NCBI GenBank assembly: GCA_002179805.1
Contig: NAVB01000285.1
Coordinates: 1-47,910 of the forward strand
Direction: 5' to 3'
DNA: 47,910 nt
From: Acanthamoeba lenticulata
Taxonomy: Eukaryota > Discosea > Longamoebia > Acanthamoebidae
Shown: positions 9,503-21,554 of the stretch, piece after piece
Position numbering within the stretch: the first letter of the stretch is position 1
Layout of the letters: each line of letters opens with the position of its first letter
The notes under the pieces: model-generated
What the model saw: only the letters and a program-made list of their open reading frames with translations
What the model was told of the DNA's origin: nothing
Database searches by the model: none
Program-made: the position numbers and the translations under genes

Positions 9503-10237
9503 ACTGCTTCCTCTCTCCCACTACTTCTCTATCCCACTACTTCTGCCCTGCCAACTTGCCACCACCCTTCTCTCTCTCCTTTGTAAGTAGTTGTTGTGCA
9601 TACCGCCTCCCTTGCCCTTGTCCCATTTGTACATAGTGCCACCCCTCGTCAACCGCACGCGCCACTTCTTCTATCTCTGTTGCCAAATACAACCTTCACC
9701 AGCCCCAAACCCCACTCCCTTCTTGGCCCGGGCTATCAACCCGAACTGAGTTCAGGTTGTTGTATTCGGCAACAAGGACCAAGTGCCAATATTATTTTTA
9801 TTGGTGTCGACAAGTTGCGTGCCTGGCCCGGCGCCCATTCCTGCTTGGTCTTGTGCTTTGTTTTGCCAAGTCCACTACGTGACAGTAAAAGGAACGATTG
9901 AATCGTTCTCAGTTTAATAGTTTTTGGGCCCACCCACCAATCGAGGTACGCGACAGCACAATGACAAAGGGAGCGCACCGTGGCGGTGCTCTCATTTTCT
10001 GTGCTAACTTGCTCATCTGTCCATAACCATTCCCTTCATATGTACATGTATTCATCCATCAGCGCCCTCCTCTTTCTATCCAGCCTAGCTCCCCTTAGTT
10101 GGTACATCTATATTCGTCCCCGTTAGACCGCTAATTTCATTTGGGTCGGTTGCTCTCTGTTCTACATTTCAGCACGTTAATTTATTCCTTCGAAGGTGGA
10201 GCTTATACGAAGTCCTCGCCTCGCATCCTCGGCTGCC
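9503..10237. other. Intergenic region
   Basis: 735 bp, pyrimidine-rich after the p62-like stop, with no supported gene. It contains the 3' flank of the p62-like gene and the promoter of the Ste20 kinase. Confidence 0.6.
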
Positions 10238-13052
10238 ATGTCTATCGTCCCCGGCGCCAAGAAGGACTCAGGATCCATTGGCCGACGTAAAACTTCTGTC
10301 CCCCTTCCTCAAAAAGATGGTACCTTAGCCCCCGCCCTGGGACATTTTTACTTCCTTTATTGGCTTCCTTCTTTACTCGCATTCCCCTTTTTATTTGCGC
10401 ATCTACGACACCAAATTCAAGTTTATTACATTTGTAGTCATTTCTTGGTGACTTGTCTTTTCCTGTCTGCTGTCAACGCCGGTTGGCACTCACGTATTTT
10501 GATGGTTGAATGCCACTGCAACAGACAAAAAGAAGAAGAAGGCCATGAGGGGTGACTTTGTCATCTCGGGCCCCACCGCTCCCGCTCAACACGTTGTGCA
10601 CGTCGACTCCAACTGGAACTGGAGCTCGGGCCTCAATGGCGAGGAAGGTCACACCCAGTTCGACGCCGGCGAGAAGCTTGGCCAAGGGTACGAGCCTTCC
10701 CCCCCCCCCACTCCCCTCTCTTCCATCCTTCCCTTTGTCATCTCGTGGCTTGACCCGCCACCGCCTTCTTGCACCTCGTTCTGCGCAGTGCATATGGCGC
10801 TGTGTTCAAGGGAACTCACATTGCGTCGGGTGCCGTGCTGGCCATCAAGCAATGCCCCAACCTGGTGCGACCCTCCTTCCCTCTCTTCTCTTCTGGTCCT
10901 CATCGCGCCATTGCTGACCTCTAAATACAAATAATAAATAACAGGGTCCATCAAAAGAGTCGATCCAGAAGGAGATCGACATCCTGAAGCAGTGCAAGCA
11001 CGACAACATCGTGCAGTACTACGGCTCCACAGACAAGGGCAAGGTCCTTTGGGTACGATTTCCTCGAGGAAAGATTTTGAGTTGTTGTATTCGAGAGGCG
11101 CCTGACGCGTGTGATGTGCCCGCGGGCTCCAGATTTTGATGGAGTTTTGCGGAGGAGGCGCGGTCAACGATCTCATGGCGGCGATGCCCAGCAAGACCTT
11201 CACCGAACAGCAGATCGCCGCCATCATCCACGAGTCTCTCAAGGGATTGGTACAAACGCCTTCTTTACAATTTAATAAAAAGAGCAAGAGAGAGAGAGAG
11301 AGAGAGAACAAAAACTAATCACCTTTTGCTCTCTTTAGATTTACTTGCACTCGAAGAACATCATCCATCGAGACATCAAGGCCGCCAATATTTTGCTGAC
11401 AGAAACCGGCCAGTGCAAGCTTGGTACGTTGCAACTCCTCCCCTCTCCCACAGTATAATCGTCACCGCCGTCGTTGCCGGCGCTGACGCCTTCGGGGGTT
11501 TATACAGCCGACTTCGGTGTGTCGGGTCAAATGAAGGACGAGTTCAACAAGAAGAACACCGTCACCGGCACGCCGCTTTGGATGGTGCGGCTACAACCTA
11601 CATTGTGTGTTTGAACATGCCTCGTGGACCCGGGCGGGGCTGACCGGTTGAATCAAACGCGCGCGCACAAACGAACAGGCGCCAGAGGTGGTGGACGGTG
11701 ACAAGTACGACGCCAAGGCCGATGTGTGGTCCCTCGCCATCACCGCCATCGAGATGGCGCAGGGCGAGCCCCCCTACATGCAGCTCAAGATGATGCAGGC
11801 CATGGTCAAGATCTGCACGGGCCCGCCGCCGCGATTGGACAACCCGGAGAAGTGGTCGCCCGAGTTTAACCAGTTCTTGGCCGACACGCTGGTCAAGGAG
11901 CCCTCGGCCCGTCCCACCTCGGTCGAGCTGCTCAACGTGCGTCCCCCCCCCACCCAAAGGACTCCCCCTCTTCTCCCGCCGCGGGGAGCTGATACGGTCC
12001 ACCACAACCACGCGCTACATCAATAGCACCCGTTCATCAAGAGCGTGCCCGACTCGCACGCGGTGATCGTCGACATGCTGAAGCGATGCGGCAGGTACTC
12101 GGTACGGTTCTGCTGCTGACGCTCCTCTCCTGCTCGTTGCGGACTGGCGCTCATTTGGAGCCAATTGGCTGCAGGCGGTGGACATGTACTCGGCGATCCA
12201 GGCGGCCAACAAGGCCAAGACGGCCGAGGCCGATTCCGTCGAGGAGAACATGACGCTCTCTTCGCCCGTCGCGTGCGTGCTCTAATCCCCCAACACACAC
12301 GAGACGGTCTGTTCTGATGCAAAGAGGTCTCTTTTGGCGGAGAGCAGAAAGGAGACGCAGGAAGATCCGCAGGTGAAGGGCCTCAAGGCCATGATCTCCG
12401 ACCTGCAGAAGGAGCTCGCCGAGGAGAAGAAGAAGAACTCGCTGCTCGTCGCTGAGGTTCATTCCCTTCCGCCAGCCCCAGATGAACTCGATGGTGTCGT
12501 AAAGTGTCGACAATGTTGGCTGACGATGAGTCACTGTTGATGTCTTTGTTTGGCGCCAGGCCGGAGAGAGCCTCAACCTGGCGGTGTCGGAGCAGGACCT
12601 CGCGGCCAAGCCCAAGGAGGAGCTGATCCGGGAGCTGCTCAAGACCAAGAAGAAGCTCAAGCGGGCCAAGAACCGCCTGGAGGAGGCCGACCGCGAGCTC
12701 AAGAAGAGCAGCGGGGACGACGAGGACAAGAAGAAGACCAAGAGGAAGTCCAAAGTGCGCTCTTAACCCTCCCCCCCCCTCTTCCTGTGGGCGCGAGCGA
12801 CTGACTGGCGTTGGTCCGCTGGCGTTGCAGCAACCCAATCCGTTGGATGAGGAGCTGGAGCTGTCCTCGAGAGAGGAGCTCATCAAGAAGGTGAAGCTGC
12901 TCGACGCCCAGAACAGGGCCATCGCGCAGACCAAGTCGCAGGGTGACGCGACGGTCAAGCTTCTGCTCAACCAGATCAAGGAGCTCGAGAGCAAGCTGGC
13001 CGAGGCCAACGCGGCTGCAGGCAGCGACAAGAAGAAGAGCAAGGGCAAATAA
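10238..13052 (+). CDS. Ste20-family serine/threonine kinase with N-terminal CRIB-like motif and C-terminal coiled coils
   Basis: Thirteen exons close in frame (1,686 nt, 561 aa): 10238-10319, 10525-10687, 10789-10864, 10945-11052, 11133-11249, 11339-11423, 11508-11584, 11679-11936, 12027-12101, 12175-12272, 12327-12456, 12560-12754, 12831-13052. Residues 41-54 ([14 protein letters not shown]) resemble the CRIB consensus I-S-x-P...H-x-x-H-V that binds Rac/Cdc42. The kinase domain follows: GQGAYGAV loop, Lys102, HRDIK (Asp194), DFG (212-214), GTPLWMAPE typical of Ste20/GCK kinases, and HPFIK at the end. Two Lys/Glu-rich coiled-coil segments finish the protein. All catalytic residues are present, so it should be active. 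A GTPase-regulated cytoskeletal or stress role is inferred by family. Several introns carry poly-C runs. The N-terminal start at 10238 is the first ATG in frame. Confidence 0.88.
11288..11306. repeat. (GA)n microsatellite in a kinase intron
   Basis: A short AG dinucleotide tract inside intron 5 (11250-11338) of the Ste20 kinase gene. Confidence 0.8.
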
Positions 13053-13691
13053 GAGGCAGAAAAAGAGAGTCAGCTGGAGGACGAGGAGGGTGATCGTTGA
13101 ACGTAAGGAGATGAAGAAGAGGAGGGCGAGCCCAACAAATCAACACAACGACGCGTCGAGGGAGACACACGCAACATAAGCACAAGCACAAGACGTCCTG
13201 CTCGCTCCTTCCTCGCTCGCTCTCTTCAGCTACCGCTCTTCTTCATCATGCGTTTTGGGCCAACACTTATTTATTTATTGTGGGATCTCATCGTCATGTT
13301 TCATCTTTCTTCTACTACTTCCCTCTTCTGTTGTGTGCTTTCCCTTCCCGTGCCGGTTTATTTTGGTGATGGCGCTACGGTCTCACCGTTTGCGCCCATA
13401 GGCCCCACTAGTAAACTGTAAATGTACATCACCACAATAAACAACCTCACCAAATGGATAGCCCACCTTCATGTTCTTTTCTGGCGCTACCACTACAACA
13501 AGTAGCCGAGTTCTGTGGTTGAAAAAAGAACTGAAAATACAAAAACAAGAATAGAACCGAAAACACTAAAAAATTCAAAACAGGAAAGAGCTGCCCAGAC
13601 GGAGAGCAGCGGAAGAGAAAGCAAACCAACACGGCGCAACGCAGCGTACAGCACACACAGCAGCAGCTGCGGAGGAGAACAGAAGAAGAAG
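13053..13691. other. Intergenic region
   Basis: 639 bp between the Ste20 kinase stop and the Ada3-like start. It includes a pyrimidine-rich kinase 3' flank, an AATAAA-like stretch near 13436, and an A-rich leader before 13692. Reverse-strand ORFs here are low-complexity shadows. Confidence 0.6.
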
Positions 13692-16600
13692 ATGCCTCGC
13701 AGGAGCGTGGCCAGAGGTGGTGCAGGACCGAATATTTCGGTCGGGTCACGCACCACTGCTGGTGGGCGTCGTGGCAAGGGACGAGGCAGGAGTTCCTCCT
13801 CTTCCTCTTCTTCCACTACACCAACACGTGGGGATGAAGCGGTGCACGGTGATGAAGGACGAGAGAGGGTGGAGGACGATGAAGAGGAGGAAGAGGAGGA
13901 TGATGGCAGCGATGAGCTGGATCGTGACTTTGAGGACGAGAGTGGCCACTCCGGAGCAGCAGGCAAGCGAGCTACCACCAAGGGGAAAAGGTATCACGTT
14001 CTTCTTTATTGACCGTAAGGGGGGAGGGGGCGCGAAAAGAGGGTGGTAGGTTATTATCCCCTTTCTTCCCAGTTCGCGCCAGGTGGGTATGTGCGAAATT
14101 TCGGCAGCTTACGTGCCTAGCTCGAAATTACGCTATGCCGAACGTGCGCGAATGGTGCAGCTCGAGACTAACGGCCCTTCCCCTGCCGTGGCCCGTCTTC
14201 TCTCCCTTGGATGGCCACCCGAAGGCGGAAGGGGCGAACGAAGATCGAAGCGCGCAAGCACCAGAGCACCCGCAGCAGCAGCACGACGGGACGGGACGAA
14301 AGTGGGGACGACGAGAGCAGAGAGCGCGACAAGGAGGGACCTGAAAATTCCGAACGAGAGCAGGAGCGGCACAGCAGCGAAATCGGCGCCATTCACGCAC
14401 AGCAGGACATTCGACAGTTTGTCAAGGTGGGAGAAAGGAAGAGCAGAGGAGGAGCAAGCGGCAGCGTCACGAAGGACCCTTTGAACGACCCCGCCACGAC
14501 CAAGCTCACCATCAAGGTGCCCAATCGCGTAATGCGAGGCATCGACAAGAGCGGGCTCGTGGGGAAGAGAAAGATGGAGGAGGAAACGGACGTAGGCGAC
14601 AGCTCGGACCTCCTACAACATGATGAAGCGGAAATGGAGGAACGACAGCCCAGCCTCAAGCGCAAGAGGACCCATTCCGGTGCGAAATGGAGCTTGGAGA
14701 GCGATGGGCACGACCACGATCACTCCCAAAGTAACCAGAAAGTGAGCCGGGGTCGAGGATCGAACGAAGCAAGCGGCCGCACTACGAAGAGGGGAGGGAA
14801 TGGAACGACAAGTAAGGTCAATGACAGCACCTCTCGATCTGCGCCCAAATCCACATCCCCTGTGCGATCCGCCCCCTCTGTATTCATCTCGGGCGAAGGT
14901 GATGGCGGGAAACATCTGCCAGACACTGTCACCTCCAGCGGGTCGAGACGTGATGCCAGCGAAATGGACGCCGAAATGAGCGGAGTTGGGCACATGGCGA
15001 AGCGATCACGATCCAACTCGGCCAACATGGTCATCTCCAACCAAATGGGCATCGGGGGCGACCTCAAGATAAAGATACGTCTGGACAAGGGCAAGGCCGG
15101 CGACGTGGGGAGTCCCGCCCTCAACAACGCCAACAATCTTGCGAGCAACACTAGCGCCGGCCGAGCAGGCTCAGCGCAGACCCGTGCGCAGCAAACCAAG
15201 CAACTCTCCGCCGCGACGACGACGCCCACCCCGTCGTCCCCGCTCGACCTGCCCTCTTCGCCGCTCGACTTCTCGCTGCCCTCGTCGCCCACGGCCTCGC
15301 TCATGCTCCTCACCTCGCAGCTGCCTTCGCCGCCCCCTGATTTCCACAGCGCTCTGTCGCACGCGCGCAGCAGCGGGGGCGACGCCCTCGTCGCGCTGCG
15401 CTCCGAGCCGGTCCTGCTCCTGCAGTGCCCGGCCTCGACCGAGGAGACCCATCCGCTGTTCCACCGCGCCGCGGCCGTCCTCGCCTCGTCGGCCTCTGCC
15501 TCAGCTGAGGCGGCAGCGTCAGCCTCGGCCTCGCTGACCGGCGCCGGCTGGACTGAAGACCAGCTGGCGCAGCTCAAGCGCGAGCTCGCCCGCATCGGCC
15601 TGGCTCACCGCAAGCTGCTCAAGCAGGTCGAAAAGGAGATCGCCAAGCTCACCTACTGGGACGACAACCACCCCAACCTTCCGGTCCTCCTCGCTGGTAC
15701 TCTTCAACTCCACCTCGTTGTTGTCGGCATCCACGTTATTAAATTATAATGCTAATAAGACAACAATGGAATGACTGGACGTGTACGACGGCAGACGCGG
15801 CCGAGTACAAGCGGCGCAAGCGGGAGGGAAGCGTGGCGCCACTGCCGGCGCCGCCGCTGTCGTTCTCGTCGGGCCCGCCGTCGCCGCTCTCCACGCTCCT
15901 GGCCCCGCCTCCGCCGGCCGAGGCCAACCCACGCGACGGCACCACTGAGTCGCCCTCGCCCCATCTCCCTCCTGGCCTCAGTACTTCCCCCTTCCCTTTG
16001 TTCATTTTTTTTGAATTCTTATTTTGAATTCTTTTTTTTTGAAATTTAAATCGGTGCAGCGCGCCTGCCGCGGTCGATCCGTATTTTGGCGCGCCACCTG
16101 GTTCCGGACGCGATGCCGATCGGCTCCGACATCTCGCCGCCCTCTGGCAGCAAAGCCTCGAGGTACGTCTCTTCCCCATCGCACGACGCCAGGTGGCGCT
16201 CCGAGATCTCGGCCGTGTCCAGGTTGCTGATCGTGTCACGACCAGCAGGCGACGCGAGGAGTCTTCGCCGTTCAAGCTTGGTGGCGACGTCCCGCCCGCC
16301 CGTGCCAAGAAGGGCAGCACAACGACGACGACAACCACTTCGGCCAGCGCCGGCAACAACAGCAAGTCGGATCCCGCCGTGCCCGATGGCGACGAAGACA
16401 ATGACCACGACAATGATAACAACCTCAAGTTTGACGACGAACTCGACCTCTTCTCTGATGCTTCCGAGGGTAACATCTCCCTCCCCCTGTCCTGTCTGTC
16501 GCGTTCGCTTTTTCATGTGTCTAACACTTGGTTTTCCCACGATTAAAAAGGCTCGGACTACCACTCGGGGTCGGAGGACGGCCGGCGTCGGCGACGCCAG

Positions 16601-19539
16601 CGCACGGGCTCTGGCATGACGGCCAAGGCCCAGAACCAGCAGCAGCCGACACCAACTCGCCGACGTCGTATTCGCAAACTCAACGCCATCACCGGTGGCG
16701 CGGGAGCGTCGTCGGCTGACGATGGCGGCAATGCTGGCCAGACCACGGCCGGCAGCGGCGTGGTGGCTGGCAAGGGCCGCAAGTCGCGCCGCGATGGCGG
16801 CGGCGGCGAGGAGGGCCGTGTGCTCAGCCTGCGAGACATGGTCATCGCGCGCCAGAAGGACTGGGGCGCCCACGCGCCCGCTGGCCATTCCCCGCGACGG
16901 GCCGCTGCTGCGAGTGGCGGCGGCGGCAGCGGTGACGGCGGCAGCTCATTGGCGGGCCGGCGCGAGGGCGCCAAGGGCGCCAAAGCCAGCCGCCATCATC
17001 TCTTCCTCCAGCAGCAACAGCAGCAGACTCCATCGGGCGGCGGCGGGCCGGTGGTCACCACCTATGGCACGACGGGCACCTCTACATCATCCTCTTCCGC
17101 CAAGCACTCGTCTTCTTCATCATCATCGGCCGCTTCATCCGGCGGCGGTGGCGGTGGCGGCGGCGTTGGGGGCGAGGCCGGAGGCGGCGGAGGTGGTGGT
17201 GGCGGCGGTGGTCTCGGAGGCGGCGGCGCGGGCGAGGGCGCGGGAGACGATGACGGCGACCGGCGAGACGACTACGTCGACGGCGGGCCGCGAGGCGGCG
17301 GTGGCGGCCGGGGCCGAGGCAAGAACAAGCGGCAGGCTCGCGGCGGCCGGCGGCGCGGCCGGCCCAGCGACGAGGCGGCCTATGGCGGCGGTCCTGGCGG
17401 AGGCGACTCTGGGGCCGAGGAAGAGGAGGAGCTGCGCGCAGCCCGGGAGGCCGACCTCCACCAGTTCTGGCGGTCGATGCTGCCCTACTTTGCGCCCATC
17501 GACGACGACGACCTGCGCCTGCTCATGCCGCAGCCGGCCGAGAACGACGACGCCTATTGGCGGATTCCGCGCCTCGGCCGCCACTACCGCGAGGTCTGGG
17601 CCGAGGAGGACGGCGAGTCGGTTGCCACGTCATCCTCGTCGTCGACGGCGACGACGATCGGCGCCGGGCGAGGCGCCGGCGGCAAGCGGCCCATGTCGGC
17701 CGCGTCGCTCTCGGCCAGCCGCGGCGCTGGCGCTGCCGGTGGCGGCCGACTGGGCGGCGCGGCCGCGGCCGCGACGACGCCCGGGACGGGGGGCCTGACC
17801 AAGCAGAAGGTGGCCAACATCCGGAAGCGCATCCAGAAGCGCAAGGGCAAGCGAAAGGCCAGCTCCGATGATGACTATGTCTTCTCGGCCGAGGAGATGG
17901 AGAGCGAGGAGGACGCCCTCAGCGCGCTCGGCATGGCCGGCGGCGCGGGCGGCGACATGGAGAGCGAAATCATCAACGACCTCGTCGGAGGCGGCGGAGG
18001 CGGAGGCGGAGGCGTCGATGTTGACGACATGGGCGGCGACGCGCTCGGTGGGTTTGGCGGGGACGACGTCTACAACTTTGCCGACGACGATGACGACGAC
18101 TTTGTGGCGGGAAAGCGGCCGGGCAAGGGCAAGGGCGCCGGCCGTGGCCGCGGCCGCCCGCTCAACGGCACCGGCGACGACATCGGTGGCGCGGCGCGCA
18201 AGCGCAAGCGCGAGCAGCCCGGCGGTCTGACCGAATTTGGCGGCGCCAGTGACGCCGCCATTGGCGCGGGCATGGACGCGGTCGAGGGCGACACGTCGTC
18301 GCGGCCCGACGATCCGAGCGCGATGCCGGTCCTCACGGGCGACTTCACGACGCGCCTTCTCTCGGCCCTCCTCGAGGAAAACATCGTCTTCCCGCCGCCC
18401 TACTCCACCACGGCGCCCTACCTGCCCGGCGGGCCCGAGAGCGGCATGACCGAAGGCGGCGGCGGCGGCCTTGGCGGCTCCACCGCAGCCGGCGAGGGCT
18501 GGGGCGGCGAGACGTCGGCCGTCGACACGAACGGCATTGGCTCTGGCGGCAGCGGCGGCGGCAGCAGTGGGTCGGTGTACAGCGACTCGGAGGAGGCCCT
18601 GGGCGAGGAAAAGGCTCGACCGGCCGGCAAGGGCGGCAAGGGCGTCGCGGGCAAGAGCGCCGCCGCAGCGGCGGTCGGCGGCAAGGGCGTCAAGGCCGCG
18701 GGCAAGCTCCAGCAACAGCAGCAACAACAGGCGTTGCTCAAGGCCAAGAGCGAGGCCTCGCTCAAGCCGCTCGGCGGCAGCGGCTCGCTGACGCTCACGA
18801 CGAGCGGAATGACGCCGACGTCGACGACGACATCGATGGGCTCGACGATGATGTCCTCCAACACGACGTCGCCGGTGCCGCTCGCGGCGTCGGCGTCGGC
18901 CATCACGGCGCGCAAGACGCCGTGGGGCACCATCACCGACGTGCCCGCCGTGCCCGTCCGCCAGCTCCCGGTGGACTACGCGCAGGCCAACTACCTCTCG
19001 CTCGAGGACCGCCTCAAGCACGAGCTGCGGACCCTCGGCCTCCTCGGCGACGCGGACGTCGGTACGGTTTCGATAACATACATTCCTTTCATTCCAAAGA
19101 TGCTGACGACGATACGTGCGTTGGTGGGCGATCATCGCCAGATCCACGCACGCGTGAGGACGACGAGCTGTGCGCCGAGTTGCGCTTCCTGCGGCTAAAG
19201 CTCAAGCAGCAGCTGGCCGTCAACAACCAGCGCAAGTACGTCGTCGTCCTGCTCCTTCTCGTCTCGTCGTCATCGTGGTGGACTCTCAAAACGAATGATT
19301 CGACTTACACTCCGCACGCACACACAGGGCACAACTGTATCAGAAGGCTCTGGCCAAGATGAAGGAGCAGCAACAAAAGGAGGAGCAGGACGCCATCGAC
19401 CGGGAGATCGAGCGAAAGTACCTCCGATACCTCGTACGGCAACCACTACCTCCCTTCCCCCTGTGGTGAGCTTCCCACTCACGTGGCTTGTGTTGAAACA
19501 AAACAGAAAACCAAGAAGAAGGGCAAGGGCAAGAAGTGA
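13692..19539 (+). CDS. Ada3/NGG1-like SAGA histone acetyltransferase module subunit, unusually large
   Basis: Nine exons (13692-13990, 14225-15696, 15795-15980, 16060-16162, 16246-16469, 16551-19061, 19100-19235, 19328-19433, 19507-19539) total 5,070 nt, 1,689 aa, in frame. The C-terminal 120 residues match the Ada3 domain: YLSLEDRLKHELRTLGLL, then EDDELCAELRFLRLKLKQQ and NNQRKAQLYQKALAKMKEQQ, ending in a basic KTKKKGKGKK tail. Ada3 links Gcn5 and Ada2 in SAGA/ATAC. The remaining 1,500 residues are disordered: AT-hook-like RGRP/GRGK runs, acidic blocks, poly-Gly (around 17140-17230), poly-Ser and Gln-rich segments. Human and yeast Ada3 are roughly 400-700 aa, so this is much longer. The join 13990|14225 is supported by frame, a Py-rich acceptor and matching basic composition; a separate upstream gene is less likely but not excluded. 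Confidence 0.75.
17142..17235. repeat. GGC-rich trinucleotide tract encoding poly-Gly
   Basis: Imperfect GGC/GGT/GGA codons encode two long Gly runs in the Ada3-like protein. It is a likely length-variable coding microsatellite. Confidence 0.8.
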
Positions 19540-19827
19540 ACATCAACGTGCCCGCGGCGGACTGGAACGCGATCCCCAGGGGCGGTCGCTGTCGCGTGGC
19601 CGAACGAGAAGACGGTCATCCTCACGGGGGCGCACCAAAATCAGAACATCCTTTTGTTTTGGCCAACACTCAGTCGCTGAGGCGGAAACATGTGAGCATC
19701 CCCTCAAGGAGGAGGAAAGTTGTCCTTAGGGAGAGGGCCTCTTTTTCAGTGCACTAGGCAGGGCCATTCTGAAACAATTCTGCGTGTGGTCATTGCTCAA
19801 TAGATCAACGTTTCCAGAGCATCGAAG

Positions 19828-20200
19828 ATGAACCAGGACCACGCCACCAGTCCACCGACCCCAGCAAAGTTGCCACAACCAGTCAAAGCAATGACAGCCT
19901 TCCACATTTGGCGGAAGGACAATGAACACCACTACCGCACTTCAAACCCCTGGTCTGGTGGCACAGAGCTCAATGCTTTGCTATCTCATGGTTGGCGCCG
20001 TGCGGACGCTGCTACGAGGAAGGTGCTCGCCCCCCACTTTGGAATTTGTATGGTCTGGCGAGTGTTTAAGTTGCTCTTTCCCCCAGAGGTACGAGGATCA
20101 AGCAGAAGCTGACCAACAGCGTTTCGACCGTGAGTGGGCGGACTACAACGGTCGCCTCCAGAGGATGACCCATACTGAGCCCACCTCCAAACAGAACTAA
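19828..20200 (+). CDS. Small HMG-box protein
   Basis: Two exons (19828-20022 and 20087-20200) encode 102 aa. Almost the whole protein is one HMG box: KAMTAFHIWRKDNEHHY (helix 1), then LNALLSHGWRRADAATRKR (helix 2, with the Trp), then YEDQAEADQQRFDREWADYN (helix 3). Such single-box proteins bend DNA or act as nonspecific chromatin proteins. The intron splits helix 2 from helix 3 at the usual RKR|YED position, and the spliced frame restores the box exactly. It follows the Ada3-like gene by 288 bp on the same strand. Confidence 0.82.
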
Positions 20201-21089
20201 TACCAACAAGCGGACTGCGCAGGAGGCTCAAAGTGCTCTAGGCTCATACCTGAGTCACTCGGGCGACCCACCGAGGCTGCCATCTCGCCAATGCATTCAT
20301 CGCAGGCGAGGCAGAACATGACTTGCTTCAAAAGGCTGAAAGTATGAGGCATGCACAACCAAAGGACCAATCAAATAAACTGGCCTTGAGCCAGGTCAGG
20401 CTACGTGTGGGCTTGTGTGATGGTGTGTGGGTAGGTACAAGTGTGATTTGTATGGTTCACACTTGGTGGCGTGGCCGTGGAGCCCAGCGCTATCGCTGCC
20501 TCCTTGACCCCTCAAGGACGACGCGCGCTGCGACTTTCTTTTGGGCTCGGCCTCGCGCACGAGTCACCGTCCCTCGCTACCCCGCACCATGAACGTGGCT
20601 TTTTTGTCTCTTTTTAAAAGAATGGGGGTTGTTTACCATAGGGAGGAGTACCGTGCCTGCAAAGGCACTGGCCACAGCTCCTCGCTACAACAAAGAGAGA
20701 GTACAAGAGCGCGGGAGTGTTTAAATAGATGTGGGAAGTCGATGAAGACAAGAGGAAGCGGAGGGTGAATGCGCGTGGCGCATACCTGCTCGTCGTGGGC
20801 GTGCTCTCGTAACGCTGAAGAAGTGCCAAGGCAAGTTCGGTTTCGATGAACTGGCTTGAGCGGAGAGGAGAAGAAGAACTGAGTTAATCTCAGCTTCTAA
20901 TCCAACACAATTCAAGTGCACGCGAGGTAGGAAAGGGCGGAAAAAGGCGCATGAAGACACTCCATCGCTCTTCCTGTCGTAGATGCGCTCACGTGGCAGT
21001 TGAGCCCGAAAGTCTGGGCGAGCTCAGCCAAACCGAGCGCCACGCAACAGCACTTGCTACGTGGCTCAATATCGCGGTTGATCAAGCGT
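20201..21089. other. Intergenic region
   Basis: 889 bp between the HMG-box gene and a small reverse-strand gene. I found no tRNA, repeat or credible exon. Short ORFs on both strands have no consistent reading. Confidence 0.5.
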
Positions 21090-21395
21090 CTAAACGAAAC
21101 CGAGCTTCTGGAAGAGGCCCTCGTTCGACGCATAGGCGTCAAGCTCGAACTCCGAGTAGCAGTAGTTGCCGAGGCAGGAAGTCGTCGAGGGGTCGTACTC
21201 CTCGTGAAGAGGCGTCGTCTGCTTGACGGTCTTGGGCCGCCGAAGGATCTGCGAGTCGACGTAGGCGAAGTTGACCTCGTTGAGGCTCGAGCGACGCGGG
21301 CTCCTGCGCTTGTGGATTCCTCCTGCGTGGCGGATTCCATTGGAGACTGTCTTCTGCGTGGTGGTGTTGTTCATGGTGGTAGTAAAGGCGTTCAT
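21090..21395 (-). CDS. Small hypothetical protein (101 aa)
   Basis: The reverse strand reads from ATG 21395 to a stop at 21090 without introns. The product starts MNAFTTTMNNTTTQKTV, has a basic HKRRSPRRSS patch that could be phosphorylated or a nuclear signal, and a more ordered C-terminal half (VNFAYVDSQILRRPKTVKQ, then GNYCYSEFELDAYASNEG). The composition is unlike the low-complexity shadows of GC-rich genes, which favours a real gene. No family is recognised. It lies 160 bp downstream of the PAS regulator on the same strand and could even be a 3' extension of that transcript. Confidence 0.45.
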   Translation of the reverse strand: MNAFTTTMNNTTTQKTVSNGIRHAGGIHKRRSPRRSSLNEVNFAYVDSQILRRPKTVKQTTPLHEEYDPSTTSCLGNYCYSEFELDAYASNEGLFQKLGFV

Positions 21396-21554
21396 TTCGA
21401 ACAAGGAGCGTTGATGTGTTGATTGCACGGTTGAAGTTAATCGGACAACATAAAAGGCTTTGGCTACTTTCTCTCGCGGTGGGCGAAGAAGGAACGAAAC
21501 TTCGTCCGATGGCGCCAAAATTTCGAAACGCTGTGTGGTGTAGAGGGACGTCAC

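Noticed and set aside
14073..14210. Extra exon of the Ada3-like gene after 13990
   Set aside because: It would leave the wrong frame for the long exon and needs an unlikely second splice; direct joining of 13990 to 14225 keeps phase and composition.
14720..15595. 291-aa reverse-strand ORF
   Set aside because: Shadow of the Ada3-like exon 2; no motif, and the sense frame is continuous with flanking exons.
17630..19147. 505-aa reverse-strand ORF
   Set aside because: It is the antisense shadow of the GC-rich Ada3-like exon; its composition (Ala/Arg/His-rich) mirrors the Gly/Ser/Asp codons on the other strand and no domain is visible.
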